In this document: positions 54,176 to 62,020 of the stretch, piece after piece
How the letters are laid out: each line of letters begins with the position of its first letter
Position numbering within the stretch: position 1 is the stretch's first letter
DNA from: JABWAJ01 sp038323375
GTDB lineage: Bacteria; Bacteroidota; Bacteroidia; Chitinophagales; Saprospiraceae
DNA: 64,000 nucleotides
NCBI GenBank assembly: GCA_038323375.1
Contig: JBBQGV010000021.1
Location: forward strand, 1 to 64,000
Direction: 5' to 3'
Position numbers and translations under genes: made by a program
Notes under the pieces: model-generated
The model's database searches: none
What the model was told of the DNA's origin: nothing
What the model saw: the letters and a program-made list of their open reading frames with translations, nothing else

Positions 54176-55726
54176 CTAAGCCTTTCTGCGCTTTTGGGCG
54201 AGTTCACTGAGCGTGCAGTTGGCCAGGTGGCTTTCGGCCCACATCGGGATGTCCAAATAAAGCGTCGCTTTGCGCTCGTAAGGGTTGGCGGCGAGTTTCA
54301 GGACTTGCCGGTGGAATTTGTCGAAGGCTGCACGACTTTCCGAGGTCGGGACCCGGATCAGTTTTTTTACAAATTGCAGGGTGGCCTTTTGCAGCTTGCT
54401 GATGTCTTCCGAATTGCCAAAACTGCGGTGCAGGGATTCGGAAAGATAAGCAATCAGGTCGTAATTCCCCGATTCGTAGTGACAAAGCAGGTGCAGCAGG
54501 CGTGCATTGAAATGCAGGTCTTCCCGCAGGGAACCGCCCTTGAGGTGGATGATTTCATTCAGGTACTGGAGTGCTTTTTCAAAATTGCCGCACCCGAAAT
54601 AGAGGTAGGCAATTTTGTAATAAAAAAGCAACATCCGGTGAATATCAGAGAGTGCTTCGTATTGCGGTATGGTTTCCAGAATATGTGGCGCCAGGTTCAG
54701 GCCGGCTTCATAGTTGCCGGTGAGGTAAGCGTAGTTGAGTTTGGACAAGTGCAGGTACACAAAAGCCACCATACCCGAATTGGTGTTGAACAAATCGCGG
54801 TTGGCTTCCGAAAACTGCTCAAAAGCCTTCAGGTTGCGTTCAAAGGTGGGGAGGTCGCCCAAAAAATAAGCAGACATGAGTAAATAGTACAGCCCCCGCA
54901 TGTAGAGGTCGGGGTCTTTGTCCTTCATTTGCGGATAAGTCTCGAACAGCTCTACCCACAACCCGGTGTAGTGTCGGCACGCCTGAAAATCGAGCAAAAC
55001 ATAGTTGTACCACAAATACGATTGGTAGAGGTTGATGCGCTCAAAAAAGGTCAGTTTTTCCGTATTCAGTTCGCCGGGGAGGTTGGCTTCGAAAAAGGCG
55101 CGCACCGCTTGGGATTCGCGGTCGTTTTTGGCGTGGCCAAACTGGATGTACCAGCCTTGCACGGAGATGTTGAAATTTGAAAGTTTGCTGGCGGTGAGGG
55201 TGATTTGGCTGCGCCGCAGCGACTCCTCCAGCAGGTCTTCCATTTTATTTTTGACCTGGCGGCTCCGGGTAATGTGCCGCGCTTCGATCAACTTTTGAAA
55301 TTCGAGAATTTCGAGGTGCAAAATGTCCTGGTGGTGGTCGAGCGCAATGCGTTTGATGCGTTCGAGCAGTTTCAGGGCCTGCATATACATGCCTTTGCCG
55401 TATAAAATGCGCGCAAAGTCAATTTGCTCGCGGATCTCAATGTCTATATTTTTTTGAATATAAATGAGGCGCAGGCTGATGAGCAATTGTTTGTAAAGGT
55501 GCCGTTTCAGATTGGGCAACTGCGCCTTTTCTACACCGCCCTGTAATTTTTTCAGGAGCAGGGGTTCATCATAGTCGCTCAGCTTGTCCAAAACATCAAA
55601 TAATTGCAGGAACTTGGTGTCGCTGCCGCTCTCCAAACGGGTGGCATAGAGGCGAAAATTGCGCTTTTCCGACTTGGTAAGCGACTTTACCAGCATAAAT
55701 AACTGATCTTTTTGCGTGTTGAGCAT
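54176..55726 (-). CDS. TPR-like helical repeat protein, conserved in Bacteroidota
   Basis: 516 residues, no signal peptide or membrane helix. Almost all helical, with TPR-like repeats such as KGMYMQALKLLERIKRIAL, GDLPTFERNLKAFEQFSEAN, CGNFEKALQYLNEIIHLKGG and a basic end LAQKRRKA. The N-terminus LVKSLTKSEKRNFRLYA is a feature of a family seen in Saprospiria/Cytophagia without known function. It is probably a scaffold. GC-rich like the rest of the chromosome, so it lies outside the AT-rich island. Confidence 0.65.
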   Translation of the reverse strand: MLNTQKDQLFMLVKSLTKSEKRNFRLYATRLESGSDTKFLQLFDVLDKLSDYDEPLLLKKLQGGVEKAQLPNLKRHLYKQLLISLRLIYIQKNIDIEIREQIDFARILYGKGMYMQALKLLERIKRIALDHHQDILHLEILEFQKLIEARHITRSRQVKNKMEDLLEESLRRSQITLTASKLSNFNISVQGWYIQFGHAKNDRESQAVRAFFEANLPGELNTEKLTFFERINLYQSYLWYNYVLLDFQACRHYTGLWVELFETYPQMKDKDPDLYMRGLYYLLMSAYFLGDLPTFERNLKAFEQFSEANRDLFNTNSGMVAFVYLHLSKLNYAYLTGNYEAGLNLAPHILETIPQYEALSDIHRMLLFYYKIAYLYFGCGNFEKALQYLNEIIHLKGGSLREDLHFNARLLHLLCHYESGNYDLIAYLSESLHRSFGNSEDISKLQKATLQFVKKLIRVPTSESRAAFDKFHRQVLKLAANPYERKATLYLDIPMWAESHLANCTLSELAQKRRKA

Positions 55727-56140
55727 AACAAAAAAAGAACAATCAAGTAATTGATTTATAATTATTTAGCTGGCTTGGTTGCCGCATTGGGCATAACATA
55801 GCGCTTGAAAATTGAGTGGTAGACAAAGCTTTTGTCAACGTAAATTTGAGTCGTTTTTAAGCTCTATCCTCTTTGCAATTCAAAATCTTTCGAGGTTCGC
55901 TTTAGCTACCTTTCGAGAGCCGGTGTCTCATAAAAGGCAGATATTTTGAAAATCCTTCGATTTGATCGTCAAATTACAAAAAAACTGGTCAATTTCAAAG
56001 GTAATCAAAACTAAGTTGCCCCTTGCCTCTTGGGACAGCCGCTTTCGGCAGATTTTTTTTGCATCAGCAAATGTAATCAAAAGCGAATTACAGCATTGCG
56101 TTCAAACAACTTTTAGTCACAAATAAAATAGCTTATTCCG
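55727..56140. other. Intergenic region before glutamine synthetase
   Basis: 414 bases without a coding frame. It contains a GTTGCCCCTTGCCTCTTGGG-ACAGCC stretch (about 56015-56041) that is an inverted relative of the 18837-18904 palindrome. The promoter of glnII must lie here; TAAATTTG at 55841-55848 is one candidate -7 box, without a well-spaced TTG. Confidence 0.4.
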
Positions 56141-57154
56141 ATGGCAAAATTCAAATTCGAGTACATCTGGTTGGACGGCTACAAGCCGGATCCGAGTCTC
56201 AGAAGTAAGACTAAGGTGTTGGAGTTTGATTCCTACAATGGTAATGTAGACGCATTGCCGGAATGGTCTTTCGATGGCAGCTCTACGCAGCAGGCCGAAG
56301 GCCGTTCGTCCGACTGCCTGCTCAAGCCGGTAGCGGTTTATCCAGACGCGGGTCGTACGAATGCGTGGCTCGTTGTTTGCGAAGTCCTCAACCCGGATGG
56401 TACGCCGCACGAAAGCAATACCCGCGCATTGATTCAGGACGATAGCCCTGATTTCTGGTTCGGATTCGAGCAGGAATATGTGTTGGAAGAAAACGGCATG
56501 CCGATGGGCTTTCCTGAAAAAGGCTACCCTGGCCCGCAAGGTCCTTACTACTGCGCAGTTGGCGCAGGCAAAGTTTCTGGTCGCGACATCGTGGAAGAAC
56601 ACCTCGACCTCTGCCTCAGCGCAGGGTTGGGCATCACGGGCATCAACGCAGAAGTCCTGCTTGGCCAGTGGGAATACCAGTGCTTTGGCAAAGGCGCCAA
56701 AAAAGCATCTGACGACCTTATCTTGTCCCGCTACCTGTTGCACCGCGTAACGGAGCAATACGACGTGGTGGTCAACATCCACCCGAAACCGCTGAAAGGC
56801 GACTGGAATGGTTCGGGCATGCACACGAACTTCTCGAACAGCGAAATGCGCGACGAAGGCGGTCAAGCCCTGTTTGAAGCGATCTGCGAGTCTTTCCGCC
56901 CGGTACACAAAGATCACATCGCGGTATATGGCTCCGCCAACGACCAACGCCTGACGGGTCAGCACGAAACGCAGTCCATCCATCAGTTCAGCTACGGCGT
57001 CAGCGACCGCGGTTCCTCTATCCGGATTCCGGTATCTACGGCACAAACCTGGAAAGGTTATCTTGAAGATCGCCGTCCGGCTTCCAATGCAGATCCATAT
57101 TTGGTAACATCACGGATCATTAAGACCGTTAATACCGCTCTAGTTCCTGCATAG
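56141..57154 (+). CDS. glnII: Glutamine synthetase, GSII (eukaryote-like) type
   Basis: 337 residues, the size of GSII rather than bacterial GSI (about 470) or GSIII (about 700). Family marks: FEYIWLDGYKPDPSLRSKTK, the DGSSTQQAEG box (WSFDGSSTQQA), FGFEQEYVLEENGMPMGFP with active-site glutamates, the ATP-site KPLKGDWNGSGMHTNFS and RGSSIRIP with the conserved arginine. It makes glutamine from glutamate, ammonia and ATP in the cytosol as a decamer. GSII lacks the adenylylation tyrosine loop of GSI, so control is mainly transcriptional. Monocistronic, with a strong terminator 17 bases after the stop. Confidence 0.96.
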   Translation: MAKFKFEYIWLDGYKPDPSLRSKTKVLEFDSYNGNVDALPEWSFDGSSTQQAEGRSSDCLLKPVAVYPDAGRTNAWLVVCEVLNPDGTPHESNTRALIQDDSPDFWFGFEQEYVLEENGMPMGFPEKGYPGPQGPYYCAVGAGKVSGRDIVEEHLDLCLSAGLGITGINAEVLLGQWEYQCFGKGAKKASDDLILSRYLLHRVTEQYDVVVNIHPKPLKGDWNGSGMHTNFSNSEMRDEGGQALFEAICESFRPVHKDHIAVYGSANDQRLTGQHETQSIHQFSYGVSDRGSSIRIPVSTAQTWKGYLEDRRPASNADPYLVTSRIIKTVNTALVPA

Positions 57155-57171
57155 GAATATGCTATTATTTC

Positions 57172-57206
57172 CTGCCTCTTATTGTATAATTTGAGGCAGG
57201 TTTTTA
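57172..57206 (+). terminator. glnII terminator
   Basis: CCTGCCTC (57172-57179) and GAGGCAGG (57194-57201) form a perfect 8-bp stem with a 14-base AT-rich loop, followed by TTTTT. Confidence 0.85.
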
Positions 57207-57214
57207 GTAGTTTG

Positions 57215-57335
57215 TATCCGTCTTTAGCGTCCGATAGCTGCGTTATGTTTACCCCCAAAATCGGTCATTTACACGAGTGAAATCCCGTTTTTGGGGGTAA
57301 ACATGCCTTGCTCTCGAACGCTAAAGAACAGACAC
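57215..57335. repeat. 121-bp palindromic element ending in ACAGACAC
   Basis: The two halves are imperfect inverted copies of about 47 bases: ATGTTTACCCCCAAAA (57245-57260) pairs exactly with 57289-57304, and the outer parts (left TCTTTAGCGTCCGATAGC, right GCTCTCGAACGCTAAAGA) pair with several mismatches. The outermost ACAGACAC at 57328-57335 and the blocks TCCGATAGCTG and ATGCCTTG recur in the element at 63742-64000, so they belong to one family. Confidence 0.7.
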
Positions 57336-57386
57336 AGTAAGAAATAGACGAAAACTATTTAATCAGGTTTCTAGTTTGTATAAAAC

Positions 57387-57433
57387 AAAAACAGGAGTCA
57401 TCCCCATTGTGGTGAGATGGCTCCTGTTTTTTA
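57387..57433. terminator. Bidirectional terminator after the T9SS fragment gene
   Basis: ACAGGAGTCATC (57391-57402) pairs with GATGGCTCCTGT (57416-57427) with one G-T pair; A-rich sequence on the left and TTTTTT on the right give a T-run in both reading directions. It ends transcription from the minus-strand fragment at 57446. Confidence 0.8.
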
Positions 57434-57445
57434 TTAGAAAACTGA

Positions 57446-57829
57446 TTACCGCACAATCACCAATTTCCCGCTTTGCGCACCTCCGGCATCCGTTCGGATC
57501 AGGTAATAGTACATCCCGGGCAGTAAATCGCCCCAATCGAATTGTTGCGGGCTGCCGGCGTAAAAGGTTTCGGTTTTCATCGCTCGCCCCTGCGCGCTGA
57601 GGCGCACGAGCCAGACATTGGGGTCGTTGATGAAAGGCATGGCGTTGGGGAAGGTGTCCTGATACAGACCCGTAAATACTAAATCGCCGTCGGCTAATTC
57701 CACGCCATCCCAGAATCCCATGTCGTATATCGGCGAGCGGTAATCGTAAAGGGTTCGATCCCAGATGACTTCTCCACTGTCGGGATCGAGGCGGAATATC
57801 CAGCCGCCGATATGGGAGAAATTGCACAT
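57446..57829 (-). pseudogene. T9SS cargo protein fragment with degenerate sorting domain
   Basis: 127 residues from an ATG at 57829. The first part (WIFRLDPDSGEVIWDRTLYD, WDGVELADGDLVFTGLYQD) looks like the last blade of a PQQ/beta-propeller-like repeat. The end, GDLLPGMYYYLIRTDAGGAQ then SGKLVIVR, is the tail of a T9SS type A sorting domain, but the PNP...-containing first half of that domain is missing. No signal peptide. Most likely the 3' end of a larger decayed gene. Confidence 0.6.
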
Positions 57830-57869
57830 GATTAAGGTAAAAGAACCAGCTTAGTTTGATACAGGACTC

Positions 57870-58244
57870 CTATTTGTCCGTAATGCGTAAGAGATAAATG
57901 CCCGGCGGGGAATCGCGGGTTTGCAAATCATACGAACCACTGTCGTCAAGCGCGATTTGTTTTAGAAGCACCCCGTTCAGGTTTGCTAAGTGTAGTTGTT
58001 TAGGCACCGTTATTCCGAAATTTTCCACAGGGTAACGTACCTGAACGGTCTCACTTGCCGGATTAGGTGCTACCTTGTATTCGGGCACGGACGTCTGTGA
58101 CAGTGCCATTTGCGGCGTGTTAGGAGATTCTATCAAAGGCAATTCCGCTTCTGCTTCATCTAATGGAAACCGCTCCTCTTTCAGCAATACCAGTAGAGAA
58201 CGTGCATAACTGCGATAGGGTGATTCGCTATAAGCGATGTCCAT
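57870..58244 (-). pseudogene. T9SS type A sorting tail, frameshifted from the metalloprotease fragment
   Basis: 124 residues. After a linker, YKVAPNPASETVQVRYPV, LHLANLNGVLLKQIAL and SPPGIYLLRITDK form a type A sorting domain that stops about ten residues early. The frame overlaps the end of the metalloprotease frame (58228-58244) and its first residues, MDIAYSESPYRSYAR, read like the continuation after the zinc motif. A single frameshift near 58240 in one original gene explains the pair better than two overlapping genes. Confidence 0.6.
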
Positions 58245-58806
58245 CAGAATTAAAGGAGTGGCAAAGTCCGGTGATATGCCCTATTTCGTGAATCAGTACT
58301 TTGGCCATATAAACAGCTCCTCCAAACCAGTCATCTTCGAAACCTGGTCCATTCTCCAGACGCTTGTGCCAGTTGTTTAGAAATAAGTGGTTGCAAAATA
58401 TTCCTGTGCCACAAGCCCGGCCATCAAAATTAGTTGACACATCGCGTACAATAATGTGCACTACCTTTTTGCCGTATGGCAGTGCATCCGGGGCTGGGTC
58501 GGTTGTCCTGTACCAAATGCCGCCATACTTATCTGCAGCGTTACCGGCTTCAGAATAAAGTTTGAAGCGGATGCGGCTGTCGCCGAGAAAGTCAGCAAAT
58601 CCGAGGGGGTTGTCATTCAGGTTCGACATAATTAAATTTGCTCTTTCGATCATGGCACGGGCAGCAAGATTGCCATTAGAATATGCGTAGCCGAGGCTTG
58701 GCGGTAGCGAGGGTGACAGCCCGTGGTGGGATGGACAAGGAGAGCCGACAGACAGCCATCCGGTCAGGAAAGGGAGAGATCGCGGTTCAATATAAAACCG
58801 CAACAA
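58228..58806 (-). pseudogene. Zinc metalloprotease fragment (HExxHxxGxxH, pappalysin/metzincin type)
   Basis: The credible coding part runs from about 58690 to 58240. It ends with HEIGHITGLCH, the full metzincin zinc signature, preceded by GKKVVHIIVRDVS and RACGTGIFCNHLFLNNW. M43-type proteases of Bacteroidota have this signature followed by a T9SS domain, as found in the next frame. The N-terminal ~40 residues of the frame (TTG start, Pro/Ser-rich) do not look like protein, so the signal peptide and propeptide are lost. The Met-turn after the zinc site falls beyond the frameshift. An exported protease remnant. Confidence 0.6.
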
Positions 58807-58878
58807 ATGAGGTGCTAATGGGATGCCCTCCAGCGTTCGACGGTCGTTTGCTAAGCCCCCTTCGGGGGTTGGGGGCTA

Positions 58879-59268
58879 TTACTCCCCAGCCTTAGCCAGC
58901 AAAAACCTGAAATTATAATTGCGCAGCGTGGTGGTAAGCGTCATGGTAGAATCTGTAACCGCTTCGATGGTATAATCCGCTTCGATTTGGCTTTGGCGTT
59001 GCAGGATTTTGTTGTCCTGCACTTTGTAAGCGGCGGTTTCTTCGGTGGCGGACAGGTTGGTGCGCATGACACCGCCCGTTTGGAATTCAAAAAACAGACT
59101 GGCGAGCGATTCGGTGAGGTCGCCGTTTCTTTTGGCTTCCACGATTTCCCAGCGACCCAATATTTTTTCGGAATAGTCTTCTTGTTTTTCTGTCTTGCAG
59201 GCGATTACCCCCGTTGCAACAGCCAAAAGTGCAAAAAAAGCGAACCACAATTGAATCGAGCGTTTCAT
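58879..59268 (-). CDS. Small lipocalin-like lipoprotein
   Basis: 129 residues from the ATG at 59268. Signal peptide with lipobox GVIACKT, then the lipocalin-like start ILGRWEIVEAKRNGDLTES, LFFEFQTGGVMRTN and a final NYNFRFLLAKAGE strand. Similar in layout to the lipoproteins at 13751-14215 and 17309-17797 but not obviously a copy. A good promoter lies 34 bases upstream. Function unknown. Confidence 0.7.
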   Translation of the reverse strand: MKRSIQLWFAFFALLAVATGVIACKTEKQEDYSEKILGRWEIVEAKRNGDLTESLASLFFEFQTGGVMRTNLSATEETAAYKVQDNKILQRQSQIEADYTIEAVTDSTMTLTTTLRNYNFRFLLAKAGE

Positions 59269-59301
59269 ATTGTTGATTGGTTTAGAAAGTTTTTTTCGGC
59301 G

Positions 59302-59332
59302 CAAAAGTATCAAAAGATAAGGGGTTAGACAA
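59302..59332 (-). promoter_or_regulatory. Promoter of the 58879-59268 lipoprotein gene
   Basis: On the minus strand TTG (59330-59332), a 20-base spacer and TACTTTTG (59302-59309) fit the Bacteroidota consensus; the ATG at 59268 follows 33 bases later. The promoter lies next to the end of the tsaC gene. Confidence 0.65.
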
Positions 59333-59341
59333 CTCTTTGCC

Positions 59342-60301
59342 CTACCTTTTCGCCGCAGCACGCCGTAAGCGGTCGTTGATGGCGCGTCCGAGCTGCACTT
59401 CCGGCAGCAATTCCGCGAGGATTAAATCCAGATTCAGTCCGTCCAAATAGCGCAAACCGGCGAATAAATGTTGTGCGGCTTCTGCAAAATCACCTTTTGC
59501 GGAAAGCACAATTTGCTGCTCATCCGGCAGGCCAGGCAAAGGTTGTTGGAATGCAAGGACGCCGATTTTTGCACCGGGATGTTGCGCAGCTAATTCCCGC
59601 AAATCGCCGAGAACAAGCGGCGTGCCCGGTGCATAATGGCTGAGCAACATGCCCGGTGCCGAAGGTTTGGACGAGGAATGCTCCTGTACGGTTACGGGGC
59701 CGATGACCTGTTCAATGGCTTCGATGGGGATGCCGCCTTTGCGTAAAACAACGGAGCCGTTAGCCTCAAACCCGACGATGGTGCTTTCCAAACCGACCTG
59801 ACAAGGGCCGCCGTCGAGGATGTAGGGGATTTTTTCGCCCAATTGCTGCGCTACGTGTTGCGCTGTGGTGGGGCTGATGTACCCGAATGGGTTGGCGCTT
59901 GGTGCGGCTAAAGGAAAATCGAGGGCTTCCAGCACTTTCCGGGCCATCGGGTGTTCGGGCACGCGGATGGCAACGAACGGCGAACCGGCAGTGACGAGGT
60001 CGGAAATGACCGGGCGTTTGGGCAGCAGCAACGTCAAAGGGCCGGGCAGAAAGGCTTTGGCCAGCGCTTCGGCTTTCTCCGGAATGGCCAATACCCAGCG
60101 TTCCGCGTGGCACCAATCGGCAATATGGAGGATGAGCGGGTCGAAAGTGGGGCGGTTTTTGGCTTCAAAAATGGACGCTACGGTTGCTTCGTTCAGGGCA
60201 TTGCCAGCAAGGCCATACACCGTTTCGGTGGGTATGGCAACGAGTTCGCCGCGCTGGAGCAGCGCAATGGCGTGGGGGATGTCGGTTCCGATTATGGACA
60301 T
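59342..60301 (-). CDS. L-threonylcarbamoyladenylate synthase (Sua5/TsaC family)
   Basis: 319 residues from the ATG at 60301. The YrdC domain (about 5-190) shows AIPTETVYGLAGNA, FEAKNRPTFDPLILH, LPGPLTLLL, VAIRVPEHP, PLAAPSANPFGYISPT and the substrate-site STIVGF. A linker with PSAPGMLLSHYAPGTP leads to a C-terminal Sua5 domain (about 210-319), so it is the long Sua5 form rather than short TsaC. It makes threonylcarbamoyl-AMP for the universal t6A37 modification of ANN-decoding tRNAs. A TACCTTTG box on the minus strand at 60332-60339 is the likely -7 element; the frame extension from 60334 begins with TTG and is not used. Confidence 0.93.
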   Translation of the reverse strand: MSIIGTDIPHAIALLQRGELVAIPTETVYGLAGNALNEATVASIFEAKNRPTFDPLILHIADWCHAERWVLAIPEKAEALAKAFLPGPLTLLLPKRPVISDLVTAGSPFVAIRVPEHPMARKVLEALDFPLAAPSANPFGYISPTTAQHVAQQLGEKIPYILDGGPCQVGLESTIVGFEANGSVVLRKGGIPIEAIEQVIGPVTVQEHSSSKPSAPGMLLSHYAPGTPLVLGDLRELAAQHPGAKIGVLAFQQPLPGLPDEQQIVLSAKGDFAEAAQHLFAGLRYLDGLNLDLILAELLPEVQLGRAINDRLRRAAAKR

Positions 60302-60360
60302 GATAACTTTGGCGCTGACTTTTACCGGGCGCAAAGGTATGTTTTTTGAAAAGTAAAAGG

Positions 60361-61083
60361 TCAGTTTATCAAATTGGACACCTGCCTTTTTATCCAGTTA
60401 ACCTGCCAGGTTTTGCTATCGGCACCATAGCCGACGATACGATACTGTATGATGCGATGCTGGTCAATTAGTAATTGGGAAGGATATACTGTAACTAAGT
60501 TTGATTGCTTAAAAATGCCTGAAGTATCTACTAAGATGGGGAAATCGTAGCCAAGTTTTCGAACGCGCCTTATCCCTTGTTCAATTTCTTTGGGGCCATC
60601 CGAGCCATTGTGTACTGCATAAATACTGACGTTTGGATTATTCCTATAAAAATCGTGCAATACCTGGAGTTCTTTGAAGCCTTTGAAGCAGGATCCACAA
60701 CGGGTAAACCAAAAATCAAGGAACAGGATTCTTTTTTCTGATTTTCCAGAAGAGTCAGGTAAATGCTCAATGGCAGAATAAAGCCAAACAGGGGCTTTTT
60801 CATTCATTTTTTCGCTTAAACGGGAAGCAAACTCTGAATATGGGATAAATAAAAAGTAAACACTTGCAAGGGTAATTGCCAATGCGAATGTGAACAATAA
60901 TAAAGAGCGTTTATTATCGGAGTACTTGCTTACTAAGTGTCCAAAAAGGAAAGGGAGTAGTAAAAAAAGTATGTCTATCGCCCACCACCATGGATTAGTA
61001 AAATCAGTAGAATAGCCAACTATAAGCCACCATCCTAAATTAGTAAAAATAAAAATTGGTAAAAAAGAAAGATTTAGTTTTTT
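60361..61083 (-). pseudogene. TlpA-like thioredoxin with N-terminal membrane helices, start lost or interrupted
   Basis: The frame is open from 61083 to 60361. Translated, it gives several membrane helices (LPIFIFTNLGWWLIVGYS, WWWAIDILFLLLPFLFG, LLLFTFALAITLASVYFLF) and a TlpA-type thioredoxin domain with FLDFWFTRCGSCFKGFKEL (active site CGSC), SIYAVHNG and YPSQLLIDQHRIIQ. There is no ATG before the thioredoxin domain; the first alternative start is TTG at 60897. A TAA at 61084-61086 lies inside a T7A8 run and separates it from an in-frame upstream stretch that also ends in a membrane helix. So one membrane-thioredoxin gene is broken here, or it starts from TTG as a 178-residue protein. AT-rich. 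Confidence 0.55.
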
Positions 61084-61410
61084 TTAAAAAAAGAATCCTG
61101 TTAAATAATATACCGAAGCACTTATTGCGAATACTAAACGAATGCTTTGGTTCGAAGAAAAGGATACGAATTTTTCTTTTTGTAAAGATGAAGAAGATAG
61201 CTGAAGTAGTTCTTGTCTTGCGCTACTTATTGCAGAAGTGCTTTTTTCTTTTTCGCAACTAAAAGAAATTGCGATAATGCAAACAAAAAAGATAAGATAA
61301 TTTTTCATGATAAAACCTTCTTTTTTTAGCCAGCGATCAAAAGTCCACCGGCTGATCTTGTATTCAGCGGCTACTTCTTGTCGGGTTTTTGCTTTTTCAA
61401 GGTGTTCCAT
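61084..61410 (-). CDS. Small ORF: helix-turn-helix N-terminus running into lipoprotein-like segment
   Basis: 108 residues. The first 34 (EKAKTRQEVAAEYKISRWTF-DRWLKKEG) form a helix-turn-helix like small Bacteroidota HTH proteins. From Met35 (ATG at 61308) a new signal-like sequence begins, KNYLIFFVCIIAISFSCEKE with a Cys suited to a lipobox, then SIRLVFAISASVYYLTGFFF before the stop at 61084. The two halves are probably different genes joined by a deletion, and the second half in turn the 5' end of the thioredoxin gene that follows in the same frame. Low confidence in expression. Confidence 0.35.
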   Translation of the reverse strand: MEHLEKAKTRQEVAAEYKISRWTFDRWLKKEGFIMKNYLIFFVCIIAISFSCEKEKSTSAISSARQELLQLSSSSLQKEKFVSFSSNQSIRLVFAISASVYYLTGFFF

Positions 61411-61730
61411 TAAATTGTTTTGAGCGCGGTTATTGGATCAATGATTTAGCGGATGTTCGGGATTTTCTGAACACATGCTGGAGTACAGCAATGGTTGGGG
61501 CAAGCTCTAGGGCCTGCCCGCTGCTTTATGTGTTTGTTCGTAAGTGTCCTCGAGAATGAGATAGGAGGGATAGCGGCTGCCATAGCCCTTCTTTTTTTCG
61601 GCATTGTATTTAGAAAAGCACGAGACCTTTCTAATGACAACCAGAAAAAATGAACGGTTATTTTTTTTTTTTCATATTTTTTTTGGAATTTTAACATAGT
61701 GCACTCGATTTTTGCCAAATCAAATTAAGA
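61411..61730. other. AT-rich intergenic stretch, no supported gene
   Basis: Contains only a reverse-strand frame (to 61718) with a Cys-rich end (CPNHCCTPACV) and biased, unconvincing composition. Long T-runs at 61651-61682. No RNA gene recognised. Confidence 0.35.
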
Positions 61731-61950
61731 AGCTTATTCGACTTTGGACACTTCTCGAAATCGTTCCGCAGGAACGGCATCTGTGTAGAAAGACCGAATA
61801 TGATTCGTTTTCCGTTCCATCGGAACGGCATCTAATGAGCAAAAGATACCGTTTCGATGGAACGAACAAAAACATCGTTTGGCAACCGCTACTACAAAGA
61901 TATCGTTCCGATGGAACGAATATGCCTTGTGTCCAAAGTCTAAAAGCTTA
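61731..61950. repeat. IR-bounded element carrying four CGTTCC...GGAACG palindromes
   Basis: GACTTTGGACAC (61740-61751) is repeated inverted at 61929-61940, with AAGCTT on both outer sides. Between them are four palindromes: CGTTCCGCAGGAACG (61762-61776), CCGTTCCATCGGAACGG (61812-61828), a degenerate CCGTTTCGATGGAACGA (61849-61865) and CGTTCCGATGGAACG (61904-61918). CGTTCC(A/G)TCGGAACG-like intergenic palindromes recur in many Bacteroidota. The element ends about 70 bases before the DEAD-box helicase gene and may shape its leader. Confidence 0.7.
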
Positions 61951-61982
61951 TGACAGCGCTAAAAAATATCACGGCTTTTTTA

Positions 61983-61990
61983 TACCTTTG
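61983..61990 (+). promoter_or_regulatory. Likely -7 box of the DEAD-box helicase gene
   Basis: TACCTTTG matches the Bacteroidota TAnnTTTG box exactly and lies 30 bases before the ATG at 62021. No clear TTG is found at -33. Confidence 0.45.
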
Positions 61991-62020
61991 CGCTTATTTT
62001 CCAAAGTGTAAATCTTTTTA

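Noticed and set aside
56117..57046. 309-residue minus-strand frame opposite glutamine synthetase
   Set aside because: Antisense shadow caused by GC-rich codon use in glnII.
61446..61718. 90-residue minus-strand frame with Cys-rich end CPNHCCTPACV
   Set aside because: Looked like a small disulfide or modified peptide, but lacks a leader, partner enzymes or sensible composition in the first half.
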